From assembly GCA_003490145.1 (NCBI GenBank), contig QULQ01000003.1:97712-161711 (forward strand): 64,000 nt of DNA, given 5' to 3'. The position numbers and the translations under genes are program-made. Every line of letters begins with the position of its first letter. Within the stretch, counting starts at the first letter, position 1. The DNA is from Lachnospiraceae bacterium OM04-12BH. Its GTDB lineage: Bacteria; Bacillota; Clostridia; Lachnospirales; Lachnospiraceae. This document shows, in pieces, positions 54,324 through 63,968 of the stretch. Below the pieces are notes generated by a model that saw only the letters and a program-made list of their open reading frames with translations, was not told the origin of the DNA and did not search any database.

Positions 54324-54395
54324 ATGAAGTATAAGCATATTGTTTTTGATATTGACGGTACTCTGATTGATACGGAGTATGCTGTGTTTTGGTAA
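54324..54395 (+). pseudogene. 5' fragment of a HAD-family hydrolase
   Basis: 23 codons, MKYKHIVFDIDGTLIDTEYA, carry HAD motif I (DIDGT) and end at TAA. Full members are over 200 residues, and no continuation appears in any frame before the next gene. Confidence 0.75.
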
Positions 54396-54458
54396 TGAAA
54401 GACCGGACGAAAATGAATTCGGTGTTTTCAAGGTATAGCAGACAGGAGAGGAGAAATC

Positions 54459-55190
54459 ATGGGAAACGAAGCAGGACAATGGATTATGTACGGTGTGGAC
54501 TGGGATGATCCGGAGTGTATCCACACGGTGGAAGAAGCAGCTATATATATTAATGAAGTCGGATTTCTGCCGCTGTTTAAAAATGAGATTCCGGGCTTTT
54601 CCCTTGAGGAGAGAACTGTGCCGGAATACTGGTGGTGCGATGATCCGGAAAGAGATCCATGGATGTGGAGAACCATCATTGCCAGAAAGCATGATATCGT
54701 CTATGGCAAGTTTTTTGATAAAAAGGCAGGCTTTATTTCCAGACAGTGGCTGCCTGTATTTGCCAACTACCGCAGGGATGGTTATGACTTTGATGCTCTT
54801 TATGAGGATGGGAAAGCTCCAAATAAGCACAAGAAGATCATGGATAATTTTATGGAAGACAAGGAAGATGCCGAGGTCTTTTCCAGCGTCCTGAAGAAGC
54901 AGGCAGGCTTTGGAAAGGACGGGGAGAAGGGATTTGATGGAGCGATCACTTCCCTTATGATGCAGATGTATCTCTGTAACTGTGATTTCAAAAAGCGTGT
55001 GAATAAAAAGGGAATGGCATATGGTTGGGATGTGGCGGTATATTCATCTATAGAGCATATTTTTGGATATGACTACGTGACATCCTGCTACCGGGAGGAT
55101 CCACAGAAATCCTGGAACCGGATCGTGAACCATATACATGAGATATATCCCATTGCGACGGATCAGCAGATCAGGAAAGTGCTGAAATAG
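54459..55190 (+). CDS. Uncharacterised protein, possibly AlkZ-related
   Basis: 243 residues, acidic and aromatic-rich, no membrane segment or signal. Conserved-looking stretches are PEYWWCDDPERDPWMWRTII (residues 50-69), FDGAITSLMMQMYL and HEIYPIATDQQIRKVLK. The overall pattern, a Trp-rich N-terminal part followed by a winged-helix-like end, suggests relationship to the AlkZ (YcaQ) DNA glycosylase-related group, but I am not sure. SD GGAGAGGAGAAATC precedes the start. A bidirectional terminator follows. Confidence 0.7.
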   Translation: MGNEAGQWIMYGVDWDDPECIHTVEEAAIYINEVGFLPLFKNEIPGFSLEERTVPEYWWCDDPERDPWMWRTIIARKHDIVYGKFFDKKAGFISRQWLPVFANYRRDGYDFDALYEDGKAPNKHKKIMDNFMEDKEDAEVFSSVLKKQAGFGKDGEKGFDGAITSLMMQMYLCNCDFKKRVNKKGMAYGWDVAVYSSIEHIFGYDYVTSCYREDPQKSWNRIVNHIHEIYPIATDQQIRKVLK

Positions 55191-55562
55191 GATTTATGAA
55201 GCTATAAAAGGAGCCTCTGGCATTTTGTGGATCATTCACAAGGTCAGCGGCTCCTTTTATTATGTACTATAATCATTTGGGAGATAGTGTGCATCGGTTA
55301 GATTCTTTCAGCGAAGCTCTTATAATACTCAGAACAAAACTCATTAATTTTCTCAATAATCTTTTTCATAGTTTCCACCATACCCTTTCTGTGACAAGTG
55401 AATAACTGCTTTTCAAGTTTCCTTATGGGGATCAGGCCTGACTTCCTTTTGATGATTATAATGTAACATATTGCTTTTATAATGTGAAATACATATAATA
55501 AATATATTATAATACTTAAAAGGTATTGCAAAATCCGAGGGACAGATGAAGAGGGAACAGAT
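55191..55562. other. AT-rich intergenic region before the LysR gene
   Basis: Contains the 55206-55258 terminator and an AT-rich segment (a TATAAT near 55507) likely holding the LysR promoter. A short minus-strand frame (27 codons ending at 55298) has a plausible start but nothing else to support it. Confidence 0.45.
55206..55258. terminator. Bidirectional terminator
   Basis: AAAAGGAGCC and GGCTCCTTTT arms enclosing a smaller hairpin. Confidence 0.8.
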
Positions 55563-56474
55563 ATGGAGTTAAGACACATCAGATATTTTAAGGCAGTAGC
55601 AGAAGAAAAGAACTTTACGAAAGCGGCAGAGAAGCTGGCGATTGCACAGCCGCCCTTGAGCCGGCAGATCCAGGATCTGGAGGCTGAGCTGGGAACACCC
55701 CTTTTTATCAGGTCACCGCATAAGGTTACGCTGACAGAGGAGGGCGAGTTGTTTCTGCAGTATGCTTCCCAGATTCTGGATCTGGTGAACCGGTCTGAGG
55801 AAGAATTGAAGGAGATGAAGGAGGGACTGCAGGGAACCCTTTATATTGCTTCCGTGGAAGGCTGTGGACCGAGGCTCTTTGCAGAATGGATCGCCGCCTT
55901 CCAGAAGAAGCACCCACATGTACAGTATAATCTCTGGAATGGGAATACGGATGATGTGAACAGCCGGGTAGCGAAGGGACTTTGTGAGATCGCCATGATC
56001 ACAGCTCCTTACAATACGGAAGAATTTCATGTGCTTCCCGTATATGAGGAACCGTGGGTGGCAGTGATCCCGAAGGGGCACCTGCTGTACTCAGAGGAAA
56101 ATGCGCCCGTAAAGCCGAAAGAGCTTCTGCCCTATGATCTGCTGATTCCTTCCAGAGAGTCCAGAAAAGGGGAAATTGACAAATGGTTTGAGAAGACGGG
56201 ACAGATGCCGGTGATCCGTGGACGGGTAGCCCATATGATGAATGCCTATGAGCTGAGTCTGCATGGAGTTGGGATTTCCATTTATCCTGCATCCATCTCT
56301 GCATTGATCCGGGACAGGGATGTGTGCGTGCGGCAGGTGGATCATCCGGATGCACATGCCTCCTATGCTCTTATATGGAAGAGAAACCATACCTTGTCAC
56401 ATGTGGCAGAGGAATTCATCCAGTCGGTACAGGAGATATTGCTGCTTACAAGGGGGATCACAGAACTGAAATAA
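55563..56474 (+). CDS. LysR-family transcriptional regulator
   Basis: 303 residues. The N-terminal LysR helix-turn-helix is canonical (MELRHIRYFKAVAEEKNFTK, then AEKLAIAQPPLSRQIQDLEA), followed by a periplasmic-binding-like effector domain. It lies 100 bases upstream of the HpcH-type aldolase and is oriented the same way, so it may regulate it together with its own gene. Confidence 0.94.
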   Translation: MELRHIRYFKAVAEEKNFTKAAEKLAIAQPPLSRQIQDLEAELGTPLFIRSPHKVTLTEEGELFLQYASQILDLVNRSEEELKEMKEGLQGTLYIASVEGCGPRLFAEWIAAFQKKHPHVQYNLWNGNTDDVNSRVAKGLCEIAMITAPYNTEEFHVLPVYEEPWVAVIPKGHLLYSEENAPVKPKELLPYDLLIPSRESRKGEIDKWFEKTGQMPVIRGRVAHMMNAYELSLHGVGISIYPASISALIRDRDVCVRQVDHPDAHASYALIWKRNHTLSHVAEEFIQSVQEILLLTRGITELK

Positions 56475-56575
56475 ATCTGATTTTGTAAAGCCCTTAACAG
56501 GCAGGAGGGATGCCTGTGAGTATAATAAGGGACAAGAAAAAGATTGTCAGTTTGACAATGGAGAGGAGTTCATCT

Positions 56576-57346
56576 ATGAAATTAATATCAGACAGACTGA
56601 AAAACGGTGAAAAGCCCATAGGAACCTTTTTGAATCTGGGATCCCAGACGGCGGCAGAGTGTGTGGCGATCGCAGGAATGGATTACTTTATCGTAGATCT
56701 GGAGCACAGTCCCTTTGGCCTCGCAGAGGCAGCGGATTGTATCAGAATGGCGAAGCTGAAGGGGATTTCTCCCCTTGTCAGAATACCGGAGATCAGCAGA
56801 GCCAATATTTTAAAGCACCTGGATGTGGGAGCAGAGGGTATCATCATTCCCGGTCTGAAGACCAGAGAGGAAGCAGAAAAAATTGTGGAATATGGCAAGT
56901 ATACACCACTGGGAAGCAGAGGCTTCTGTCCTACCAGAGTTTGCGAGTTTGGATATGGAGATGCCTTTGCAAACGGTATTCTGGAATATACCAGAAAGAC
57001 CAATGAAGAGACAATGCTGATCCCTCAGTGTGAGACGCTGGAATGCCTGGCAGACATTGAAAACATTGTATCAGTAGAAGGAATCAGTGGTATTTTTATC
57101 GGACCCTTTGATCTTTCCCTTGCCATGGGAATCCCGGCACAGTTTGACAGACCAGAATTCAAGGAAGCTATTACGAAAGTGCTTACGGTATGCCATGAAA
57201 AGAATAAGCCGGTATTTATCTTTGCACCGAATAAGGAAACAGCAAGGCTCCGACTGGAGCAGGGCTTTGACAGTGTGACCGTGAATGGTGATCTGAATGT
57301 CATGACAGAAGCTTATATGGAGATCGTAAAGAGCATCCGGGCATAA
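56576..57346 (+). CDS. HpcH/HpaI-type aldolase (2-keto-3-deoxy acid family)
   Basis: 256 residues from the ATG at 56576 (GGAGAGGAG upstream), rather than the longer frame. Metal and substrate residues of class II pyruvate aldolases are visible: VDLEHSPFG, VRIPEISR, PQCETLECL (metal Glu) and FIGPFDLSLAMG (metal Asp). The enzyme cleaves 2-keto-3-deoxy acids to pyruvate and an aldehyde. Its final 27 codons and terminator are duplicated at 63800, on the other side of the maltodextrin cassette. Confidence 0.92.
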   Translation: MKLISDRLKNGEKPIGTFLNLGSQTAAECVAIAGMDYFIVDLEHSPFGLAEAADCIRMAKLKGISPLVRIPEISRANILKHLDVGAEGIIIPGLKTREEAEKIVEYGKYTPLGSRGFCPTRVCEFGYGDAFANGILEYTRKTNEETMLIPQCETLECLADIENIVSVEGISGIFIGPFDLSLAMGIPAQFDRPEFKEAITKVLTVCHEKNKPVFIFAPNKETARLRLEQGFDSVTVNGDLNVMTEAYMEIVKSIRA

Positions 57347-57465
57347 AAGAGTATAAAACAGAGACAGAAAATCAGGGCTTCCAAAGTGTGATCCACTTCA
57401 GAAGCCCTGATTTATTTTTCCTGCAGGGAGCACTTATGCTTTTTCCTGATACTCCTTTAAGATCT
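57265..57465. repeat. Left copy of a long direct repeat flanking the maltodextrin cassette
   Basis: At least 201 bases, identical to 63800-64000 except for two bases (57277 and 57280), both synonymous in the aldolase. It spans the aldolase 3' end, the terminator and the aminotransferase 3' end, and may continue to about 57690 beyond what the window shows for the right copy. Confidence 0.97.
57369..57413. terminator. Bidirectional terminator between aldolase and aminotransferase
   Basis: AAATCAGGGCTTC and GAAGCCCTGATTT arms, then ATTTTTC. Duplicated at 63904-63948. Confidence 0.9.
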
Positions 57466-57691
57466 GCTTCATGGCAGCAGCTGCACCAAGAAGACCAACT
57501 CTGTTGCAGCAGAATCCGGTAGCTGTGATACCAAGATAGCCGATGATCTCAGGATTGGAAAGGATATAACCGATTCTGGCACCTGCCATACCGTAGATCT
57601 TGGAGAAGGTACAGATCACGATCAGGTTTCTGTCATCTGCGATCTGGGAAATCATGCTCTTATAGGAAGGATCCTCAATAAAATCAAAATA
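57434..57691 (-). pseudogene. 3' remnant of a class I/II aminotransferase
   Basis: Only about 85 C-terminal codons survive: FDFIEDPSYKSM and ICTFSKIYGMAGARIGYI, the latter with the PLP-binding SK motif of histidinol-phosphate/aspartate-type aminotransferases. Homology stops near 57690 where the cassette begins. The intact gene should start beyond the window at the right copy. Confidence 0.85.
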
Positions 57692-57705
57692 AGAGAGATT
57701 ATTTT

Positions 57706-58725
57706 TTAGTCAAGAGGTCTTGTACTTTCGCCCTGAATAATGACAGGAAGAGTGGTATAACTTTGGATGAGAAGTTCCGGGTTCTGCAGTTTCCGGATCA
57801 TCATGGAGCCTGCCTGCACACCCATGTCATAGACATTAATATCTACAATGGTAAGCTGAGGGTCGATGATACTGGAATAAGGATAGACATCAAAGGTAAG
57901 TACGGCTATATCATCCGGAATACGAAGATTATGCCGGCTGATTGCCTGAACAACGCCTAGTGCGAGTGTATTGTTTTCACAGACAATTGCCTGAGGTGGA
58001 GTAGAATGTGACAGCATATCCGAGGTAATAGAGAGAGCCTGCTGACGGCTGGAATCAGTATTTCCGATATGGGAAGCAGGAATATGATAACCCCGGTCTA
58101 ACATTCCTGCCATGAAGCCTTTCTGACGCTGGGCAGAAATATAATCGGTTTTACGTTCTCCGATAAAAGCAACATCTGTATAGCCACAGTCAACCATATG
58201 GGCTGCAGCATATTCACCGGCAAGCGCATGATTGGTATCTACCCAGCACAGCCGGCTTTCAAATCCCGGATGACCGATGATAATATGTGGGAAGCCGGCA
58301 TCCAGGATGAGATTTGCAATCTCTTTATTAATAGCGGAGCCATGGATGATAAGACCATCTGAAGACCGGCTGGTGATCACTTCGCTGACTTTTTCACCAG
58401 AATAACGTTCCTCGGATGTATTAACCAGGGTCAGAGAGTAGTTATTTTCGGATAAAGTATGATGCACACCACACATGATATCAAACATATGAGGATTCTG
58501 ATAGGCAATATCTTTTTCTAAATTTGTGAGATAGACAATATTAGAGGTGGCACCTTTTGCAAAGCTGACTGCCCTGGAATTGGGCGTATAGTGGAGCCTT
58601 TCAATTGCTGCCTGTACTTTCTCAACAGTAGCAGGGGAGATGGTTGTCCAGTGATTTAAAACTTTGGAAACAGTTGATTTTGAGACTCCCGCCTCATTGG
58701 CAACATCAGTAATGGTAACAGACAT
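57706..58725 (-). CDS. LacI-family regulator of the maltodextrin cassette
   Basis: 339 residues from the ATG at 58725 (AGGAGGTTTTTT upstream); the longer frame has no ribosome site. The helix-turn-helix is classical: MSVTITDVANEAGVSKSTVS, then KVLNHWTTISPATVEKVQAA. A sugar-binding periplasmic-like domain follows. Divergent from the binding-protein gene; candidate operators lie at 58754 and 58893. Likely a MalR-type repressor. Confidence 0.92.
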   Translation of the reverse strand: MSVTITDVANEAGVSKSTVSKVLNHWTTISPATVEKVQAAIERLHYTPNSRAVSFAKGATSNIVYLTNLEKDIAYQNPHMFDIMCGVHHTLSENNYSLTLVNTSEERYSGEKVSEVITSRSSDGLIIHGSAINKEIANLILDAGFPHIIIGHPGFESRLCWVDTNHALAGEYAAAHMVDCGYTDVAFIGERKTDYISAQRQKGFMAGMLDRGYHIPASHIGNTDSSRQQALSITSDMLSHSTPPQAIVCENNTLALGVVQAISRHNLRIPDDIAVLTFDVYPYSSIIDPQLTIVDINVYDMGVQAGSMMIRKLQNPELLIQSYTTLPVIIQGESTRPLD

Positions 58726-58753
58726 AAAAAACCTCCTGAAAAATTGTATAAAT

Positions 58754-58781
58754 TTAGGAATATAGTATAGCGGTTTCCTAA
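58754..58781. promoter_or_regulatory. Candidate LacI operator 1
   Basis: TTAGGAA and TTCCTAA arms 14 bases apart; the right part reads CGGTTTCCTAA, shared with operator 2. Confidence 0.5.
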
Positions 58782-58892
58782 CAAAGTCAATTGCCTTTTG
58801 AAAATAAATGTTGTAAATATAGGGGATAAATGATAAATATAAAATTAGCAAGAGGAACCGATTGCATGAAAAATAGGGAAAATAAGAAAACG

Positions 58893-58910
58893 GTTTCCTG
58901 AATGGGAAAC
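58893..58910. promoter_or_regulatory. Candidate LacI operator 2
   Basis: GTTTCCTGAATGGGAAAC, inverted arms GTTTCC/GGAAAC, just before the binding-protein ribosome site. It shares CGGTTTCCT with the site at 58771-58779. Confidence 0.55.
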
Positions 58911-58930
58911 AAAATTATGGAGGTATTTTT

Positions 58931-60190
58931 ATGAAGAAAAGAATGTTAAGTCTTTTGCTCTGCGCCGTAATGACAATTGGAACATTGTCTGGTTGTGGAA
59001 GCAAAACAGAAAAGGAAGAAAAAACAACAGAGGCACTTGGGAATGACGCAGAGGGGGAAGTGACAGAGGTTAAAATCTGGCATGATGGGGACGAAAACAT
59101 CATGCAGACAATTGCAGATTGTGCCAATGAAAAATTAGCAGAGGACAACATTAAGGTCACATTTGAGAAGAAGAGCGGACTTACAGATCAGCTGCAGTTG
59201 TATGGAAACGATGAGTCGAATGGACCGGATATGTATTTATATGCACATGATTCACTGGGAACATTTGCTGAAATGGGAATATTGGCACCAATTACAGATG
59301 TAATCAGCGAAGATGTTATGGCAGATTTACTGCCGATGACGGTAGAGGCAGGCAACTATAAAGATACACAGTATCTGATGCCGGTTTATTATGAAACATT
59401 ACTTTTTATGTATAATAAAGCAAAATGGGATGGTGAGGTGCCAGAGACTACAGAGGAGCTGTATGATTATATGGCAGCACATACGGATGTAGATGCAGGA
59501 ACTTATGCATTGGTAAACCAGCATTCAACAGCATATAATGTTGCACCGTTCATTAATGGTTTTGGTGGATATATTATAGATAAGGATGCGAATCCTGGGT
59601 TAAATACACAGGAGACCAAGGATGCAATTGCTTATAATAAGAAATTTGCTGAATTGGAAGCAGATGGTGACTATAATACAGTAACTGCATTGTTTAATGA
59701 AGGTCAGGCAGCAGCGATTATTGGCGGACCATGGCTGGTATCCGGAATAAAAGCAGCTGGAATTGACCTCGGAATCAAATCTCTGGCAGATTTTAAGCTT
59801 CCGAATGGAAATGGACTTGCACCATATTCCGGAGTACAGAGCATTGGCGTTTTAAAATATGCAGCAGAGAATAAGAAAGAAGCACTTGCAAAAGTATTAG
59901 AAGCAATTGCCAGTCCGAAAGCAGGTGTTGCACTTGCAAATAAATCGAATTGTGCACCAGCTAACAGCAAAGCATACGAGGATGCAGATGTAGCTGCAAA
60001 CGAAATGATTATGGCAATGAAAGCAACGGCAGAGACTGCACAGCCAATGCCAAATATTCCACAGATGAGTGTTATGTGGGGACCGGCAGAAGAATTTCTG
60101 GCAGCAGTCAATAAATCAGGAGAAGATATTGATACAGCAGCAGAGACTTATCAGCAGAAAGCATTAGATGCAATTGCAGATATGCAGTAA
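58931..60190 (+). CDS. Maltodextrin-type ABC transporter substrate-binding lipoprotein
   Basis: 419 residues. Lipoprotein signal MKKRMLSLLLCAVMTIGTLSGCG with lipobox LSGC, then a MalE-type binding domain (KIWHDGDENIMQTI, LMPVYYETLLFMYNKAKWDG, AAIIGGPWLV, MPNIPQMSVMWGPAEEFL). GGAGGTATTTTT precedes the start. With two permeases and a GH13 enzyme it forms an alpha-glucan uptake unit; the ATPase is elsewhere. Confidence 0.94.
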   Translation: MKKRMLSLLLCAVMTIGTLSGCGSKTEKEEKTTEALGNDAEGEVTEVKIWHDGDENIMQTIADCANEKLAEDNIKVTFEKKSGLTDQLQLYGNDESNGPDMYLYAHDSLGTFAEMGILAPITDVISEDVMADLLPMTVEAGNYKDTQYLMPVYYETLLFMYNKAKWDGEVPETTEELYDYMAAHTDVDAGTYALVNQHSTAYNVAPFINGFGGYIIDKDANPGLNTQETKDAIAYNKKFAELEADGDYNTVTALFNEGQAAAIIGGPWLVSGIKAAGIDLGIKSLADFKLPNGNGLAPYSGVQSIGVLKYAAENKKEALAKVLEAIASPKAGVALANKSNCAPANSKAYEDADVAANEMIMAMKATAETAQPMPNIPQMSVMWGPAEEFLAAVNKSGEDIDTAAETYQQKALDAIADMQ

Positions 60191-60232
60191 CTGATATGCC
60201 GCGAAAAGAGTAGAAAAGTTAGGAAGAGAAGT

Positions 60233-61132
60233 GTGTATATGAAAAACAAACGGAAGTTAATACCCTGGCTATACAGTATGCCGGCGCTGATATTGATTGG
60301 AATGATTATTGTGTTTCCGATTCTGTATACGGGCTATATTTCATTGACCAACATGAATCTTTTTCACTGGTCTGATTATGAGTTCGTCGGATTATCCAAT
60401 TATAGCAGAGCATTATTAAAAGCAGATTCCGGTTTCTTAGGAGCTTTGCTTACAACATTACTTTGGACAGCATTGAATATCGTGATACAGGTAGTGGCAG
60501 CATATTTTATTGCATTGGGATTTCAAAGGGAAGATTTTAAGGGGAAACGTGTATACAAGACACTTTTGATGTTTCCATGGGCAATGCCTGCTTATGTATC
60601 AATCCTTTTGTGGAGAGTCGGTATCTATAATACAGAGTTTGGACTTCTGAATAAGATTTTAGTGGCACTTGGTTTTGGAAAGGTAAATTTCCTTTCCACC
60701 AATGTGCCGGCATTTCTCTCCTGTATGACCTTAAACCTGTGGATGGCTTTGCCATTTATGATTATGATGATAGATGGCGCATTGTCCGGTATTGACCGGA
60801 GCTATTATGAAAGTGCAGAATTGGATGGAGCAGGTTTCTGGTCAAAGAATATATATATTACCATACCGGCAATGAAGGGAATCATTGCACCGGCGGTTAT
60901 TATGACAACATTTACCACATTTAAGCAGTTTGATATTGTATACCTTCTTACGATGCAGAAGGGAGCATATTCCGGGGCAACGTTGCAGACCGTTATTACA
61001 TATGCACAACAGAATGCATTTGTTTCAAATAATTATGGATTGTCATCGGCAGTGTCTATCATTATCTTTTTCCTCATAATGGTATTTTCATTGTTTACGA
61101 ATCGGGGAGTCAAGGAGGAAGACTATGACTAA
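60233..61132 (+). CDS. Maltodextrin ABC transporter permease (MalF-like)
   Basis: 299 residues from a GTG; an ATG two codons later is equally possible. Six or more membrane segments and the EAA loop SYYESAELDGAGFWSKNIYI near residue 190. It forms the channel with the next gene, which it overlaps by eight bases. Confidence 0.93.
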   Translation: MYMKNKRKLIPWLYSMPALILIGMIIVFPILYTGYISLTNMNLFHWSDYEFVGLSNYSRALLKADSGFLGALLTTLLWTALNIVIQVVAAYFIALGFQREDFKGKRVYKTLLMFPWAMPAYVSILLWRVGIYNTEFGLLNKILVALGFGKVNFLSTNVPAFLSCMTLNLWMALPFMIMMIDGALSGIDRSYYESAELDGAGFWSKNIYITIPAMKGIIAPAVIMTTFTTFKQFDIVYLLTMQKGAYSGATLQTVITYAQQNAFVSNNYGLSSAVSIIIFFLIMVFSLFTNRGVKEEDYD

Positions 61133-61970
61133 GAAAAAGAAAAAACAGATGGTACAGCTTGGCGTATTGCACGTTGTATATATTGTTTTATGCCTGCTGG
61201 CATTAGTGCCAATTTTGTATGCTTTAAATCTTTCTTTTGAAAAGGGAAGCGGAGCATTATCTTCTGGTCTGTCATTGCTGCCAAAAGATTCTTCACTGGA
61301 CAATTATAAACAGATATTAACACAGAAACCATTTTTACACTGGTTTTATAACTCGGCAGTATTGAGTTTTTTTACAATGGTTATTGCAATTGGATTTGCT
61401 ATGGTATCGTCTTATTCCTTTTCAAGATATCGCTTTAAGGGCAGAAAAAGTATTTTGAAATTATTGTTGTTACTGAATGCCTTTCCACAGATTTTATCGA
61501 TGTTTGCGTTATTCCGACTGTTAAAACAGCTGAATATGCTGGATACCAAACTCGGACTGGTTATCATTTATGCCGGCAGTATGTGCATTTTCTCTATCTG
61601 GAATATGAAGGGATATTTTGATACGATTCCGGTAGAGATTGAAGAGGCATCGAAAATTGATGGTGCTACAGATTTTCAGTTGTTATGGAAAGTAGTAATG
61701 CCTCTGGCACGTCCGGCAATTATTGTTACTTCCGTAATGGTATTGATTTTTGTCTGGAATGAATATCTGTTTTCCACAACATTTTTACTCAATGAAAATA
61801 GTTATACACTTGCAGGAGGACTGTATCAGTTACAATCAAATGATTATACCAGAAGCTGGGGAATGTTTTCTGCGGCAGCAATTCTGGTGTCTGTTCCAGT
61901 GCTGATTATTTTCTTCTGTATACAGAAATATATGGTATCCGGTCTTACTGCTGGTGGAGTGAAAGGATAG
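61125..61970 (+). CDS. Maltodextrin ABC transporter permease (MalG-like)
   Basis: 281 residues, six membrane segments, EAA loop EIEEASKIDGATDFQLLWKV near 170 and the MalG-type end YMVSGLTAGGVKG. It is translationally coupled to the preceding permease. Confidence 0.93.
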   Translation: MTKKKKKQMVQLGVLHVVYIVLCLLALVPILYALNLSFEKGSGALSSGLSLLPKDSSLDNYKQILTQKPFLHWFYNSAVLSFFTMVIAIGFAMVSSYSFSRYRFKGRKSILKLLLLLNAFPQILSMFALFRLLKQLNMLDTKLGLVIIYAGSMCIFSIWNMKGYFDTIPVEIEEASKIDGATDFQLLWKVVMPLARPAIIVTSVMVLIFVWNEYLFSTTFLLNENSYTLAGGLYQLQSNDYTRSWGMFSAAAILVSVPVLIIFFCIQKYMVSGLTAGGVKG

Positions 61971-61977
61971 AAACAGG

Positions 61978-63756
61978 ATGGAAAAAGAAGCAATTTTACA
62001 TATCCCATTGTCACAATTTGCCTTTGCAGAAAGAGAAGACCGGCTGGTAATCCGATTGCGGTGTAAGAAGAATGATTTAAAACGCTGTGTATTGCTCTGG
62101 GGTGACCGTGTGGCAATAGAGGAACCGATGCCAGTGCAGCAGAATGAGATGGAATGCGTGGCATCAGATATGCTTTATGATTATTACGAGATTAAGATTC
62201 ATTCTCCATTTACCAGGGTGTGTTACTATTTCCGGCTGGAGGATGAAATAGAGAGTCTTTACTATTACGGAAGAGGATTTACTACCCAAATATCCTGTGG
62301 AAGAGCAGAATATTTTCAATTTCCTTATATCCGGCGGGAAGATATTGTAAATATTCCTGAGTGGGCAGAAGATATTGTGATGTATCATATTTTCCCAGAT
62401 AGTTTTGCAAATGAAAGACAGGAGCTTCGCATGAAGCAGAACAAAAAAGTATTACTGCCGGATGGCAGATATGATGCGGAGAAGAAGAAGCTGCCGGATA
62501 GAATCTGCAGGAATCATCTGGGCGGCACATTGCAGGGAATTATAAAGACTCTCGATTATCTGACGGGACTTGGAATTAACTGTATTTATTTAAATCCGAT
62601 TTTCGAAGCAGCATCTTATCATAAATATGATACGATTGATTATTTTGAAGTAGACCCGTGTTTTGGAACCAAAGAAGATTTAAAAGAGCTGGTGCAGCAA
62701 AGCCATGAAAGAGGCATCCGGGTTATATTAGATGGGGTATTTAATCATTGTGGAGCTGATTTTTTTGCCTTTCGTGACGTAAGGGAAAAAGGCAGAGCGT
62801 CAAGGTATTATGACTGGTTTTATCATCTGGAAGATACCATACAGTATGCCGACCCGCCTAACTATGAAGCCTTTGCTTATGTGAAAGAGATGCCAAAACT
62901 TAATACTGGAAATCCGGAAGTGGCAGATTATCTTTGCAATGTGGGGATTTACTGGATAAAGGAAGCAGATATAGATGGATGGCGGCTGGATGTTGCAAAC
63001 GAAATCAATCATGAATTCTGGCGGACTTTTCGCCATGCAGTAAGAAAGGTAAAACAGGACATTTTCCTGATCGGTGAAATCTGGGAAGAGGCAGGAGTCT
63101 GGCTGCAGGGAGACCAGTTTGATTCTACGATGAATTATACATTTTCTTATTTGTGCCGGGACTTTTTTGGAAGGGGAGAACTTTCTGTCAGCAGCTTTGA
63201 TGCCCAGATGCAGCATATGATTTACCGTTATCCGGAACAGGTCAGTCTGGTGCAGATGAATTTCTTAGACTCTCATGATATCCCAAGATTTTTAAGTTGT
63301 TGTAATGGTGAACGAAAGAGAATGGAACTGGCATTTTTCTATCTCTTTATGGGGGTAGGTGTGCCGTCAGTATTTTATGGGGATGAGGTATATATTGATG
63401 GTACGGAAGAATCAGAATACAGGGCAGCCATGGACTGGCAGAGAGCATCCGGACAATCAGATGAAACAGAACCACAGTCTTTATTGCCGTATCAGGATAA
63501 TTTAATTGGAAAATTCAAGGAGTGGATAGCGCTTCGGAGAGAGCATCTGGCATTACGCAGGGGAAATTACCGCACCATCTATTGTAATGATGTTACAGGT
63601 GTTTATGCATTTTCACGCTGCTATGAAGAAGACCGGGTGCTGGTAGTGCTAAATACAGGTCCTGACAAAGTGGAACTTACTTCGGCAGAGATACAGGAGC
63701 TGCAGGAAAAAAATATAGAACTGTCTTCTTATGAAGGAAGACTTGTGGCATTCTGA
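61978..63756 (+). CDS. GH13 neopullulanase/cyclomaltodextrinase-type enzyme
   Basis: 592 residues without a signal peptide. The N-terminal 110 residues look like a CBM34-type domain; the barrel carries LDGVFNHCG, the nucleophile Asp 338 (GWRLDVANEI), acid/base Glu 367 (LIGEIWEEAG) and Asp 434 (NFLDSHD), then a beta-sandwich end. It hydrolyses imported maltodextrins or cyclodextrins in the cytoplasm. Last gene of the cassette. Confidence 0.94.
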   Translation: MEKEAILHIPLSQFAFAEREDRLVIRLRCKKNDLKRCVLLWGDRVAIEEPMPVQQNEMECVASDMLYDYYEIKIHSPFTRVCYYFRLEDEIESLYYYGRGFTTQISCGRAEYFQFPYIRREDIVNIPEWAEDIVMYHIFPDSFANERQELRMKQNKKVLLPDGRYDAEKKKLPDRICRNHLGGTLQGIIKTLDYLTGLGINCIYLNPIFEAASYHKYDTIDYFEVDPCFGTKEDLKELVQQSHERGIRVILDGVFNHCGADFFAFRDVREKGRASRYYDWFYHLEDTIQYADPPNYEAFAYVKEMPKLNTGNPEVADYLCNVGIYWIKEADIDGWRLDVANEINHEFWRTFRHAVRKVKQDIFLIGEIWEEAGVWLQGDQFDSTMNYTFSYLCRDFFGRGELSVSSFDAQMQHMIYRYPEQVSLVQMNFLDSHDIPRFLSCCNGERKRMELAFFYLFMGVGVPSVFYGDEVYIDGTEESEYRAAMDWQRASGQSDETEPQSLLPYQDNLIGKFKEWIALRREHLALRRGNYRTIYCNDVTGVYAFSRCYEEDRVLVVLNTGPDKVELTSAEIQELQEKNIELSSYEGRLVAF

Positions 63757-63799
63757 AAAAGACAAGCGACATTACAAAATACTTGTGTTATGCCCCCAT

Positions 63800-63881
63800 C
63801 TTTGACAGTGTAACAGTGAATGGTGATCTGAATGTCATGACAGAAGCTTATATGGAGATCGTAAAGAGCATCCGGGCATAA
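63800..63881 (+). pseudogene. 3' remnant of the HpcH-type aldolase
   Basis: Encodes only FDSVTVNGDLNVMTEAYMEI and the final residues before the stop. The rest of the aldolase is absent. It matches the left copy except for two synonymous bases. Confidence 0.92.
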
Positions 63882-63903
63882 AAGAGTATAAAACAGAGAC
63901 AGA

Positions 63904-63948
63904 AAATCAGGGCTTCCAAAGTGTGATCCACTTCAGAAGCCCTGATTT
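63904..63948. terminator. Second copy of the aldolase-aminotransferase terminator
   Basis: Identical in sequence to 57369-57413. Confidence 0.9.
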
Positions 63949-63968
63949 ATTTTTCCTGCAGGGAGCAC

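Noticed and set aside
55298..55381. 27-codon minus-strand peptide MVETMKKIIEKINEFCSEYY
   Set aside because: A plausible start exists, but it is very short, lies in AT-rich intergenic DNA and has no supporting context; a small toxin or peptide cannot be supported.
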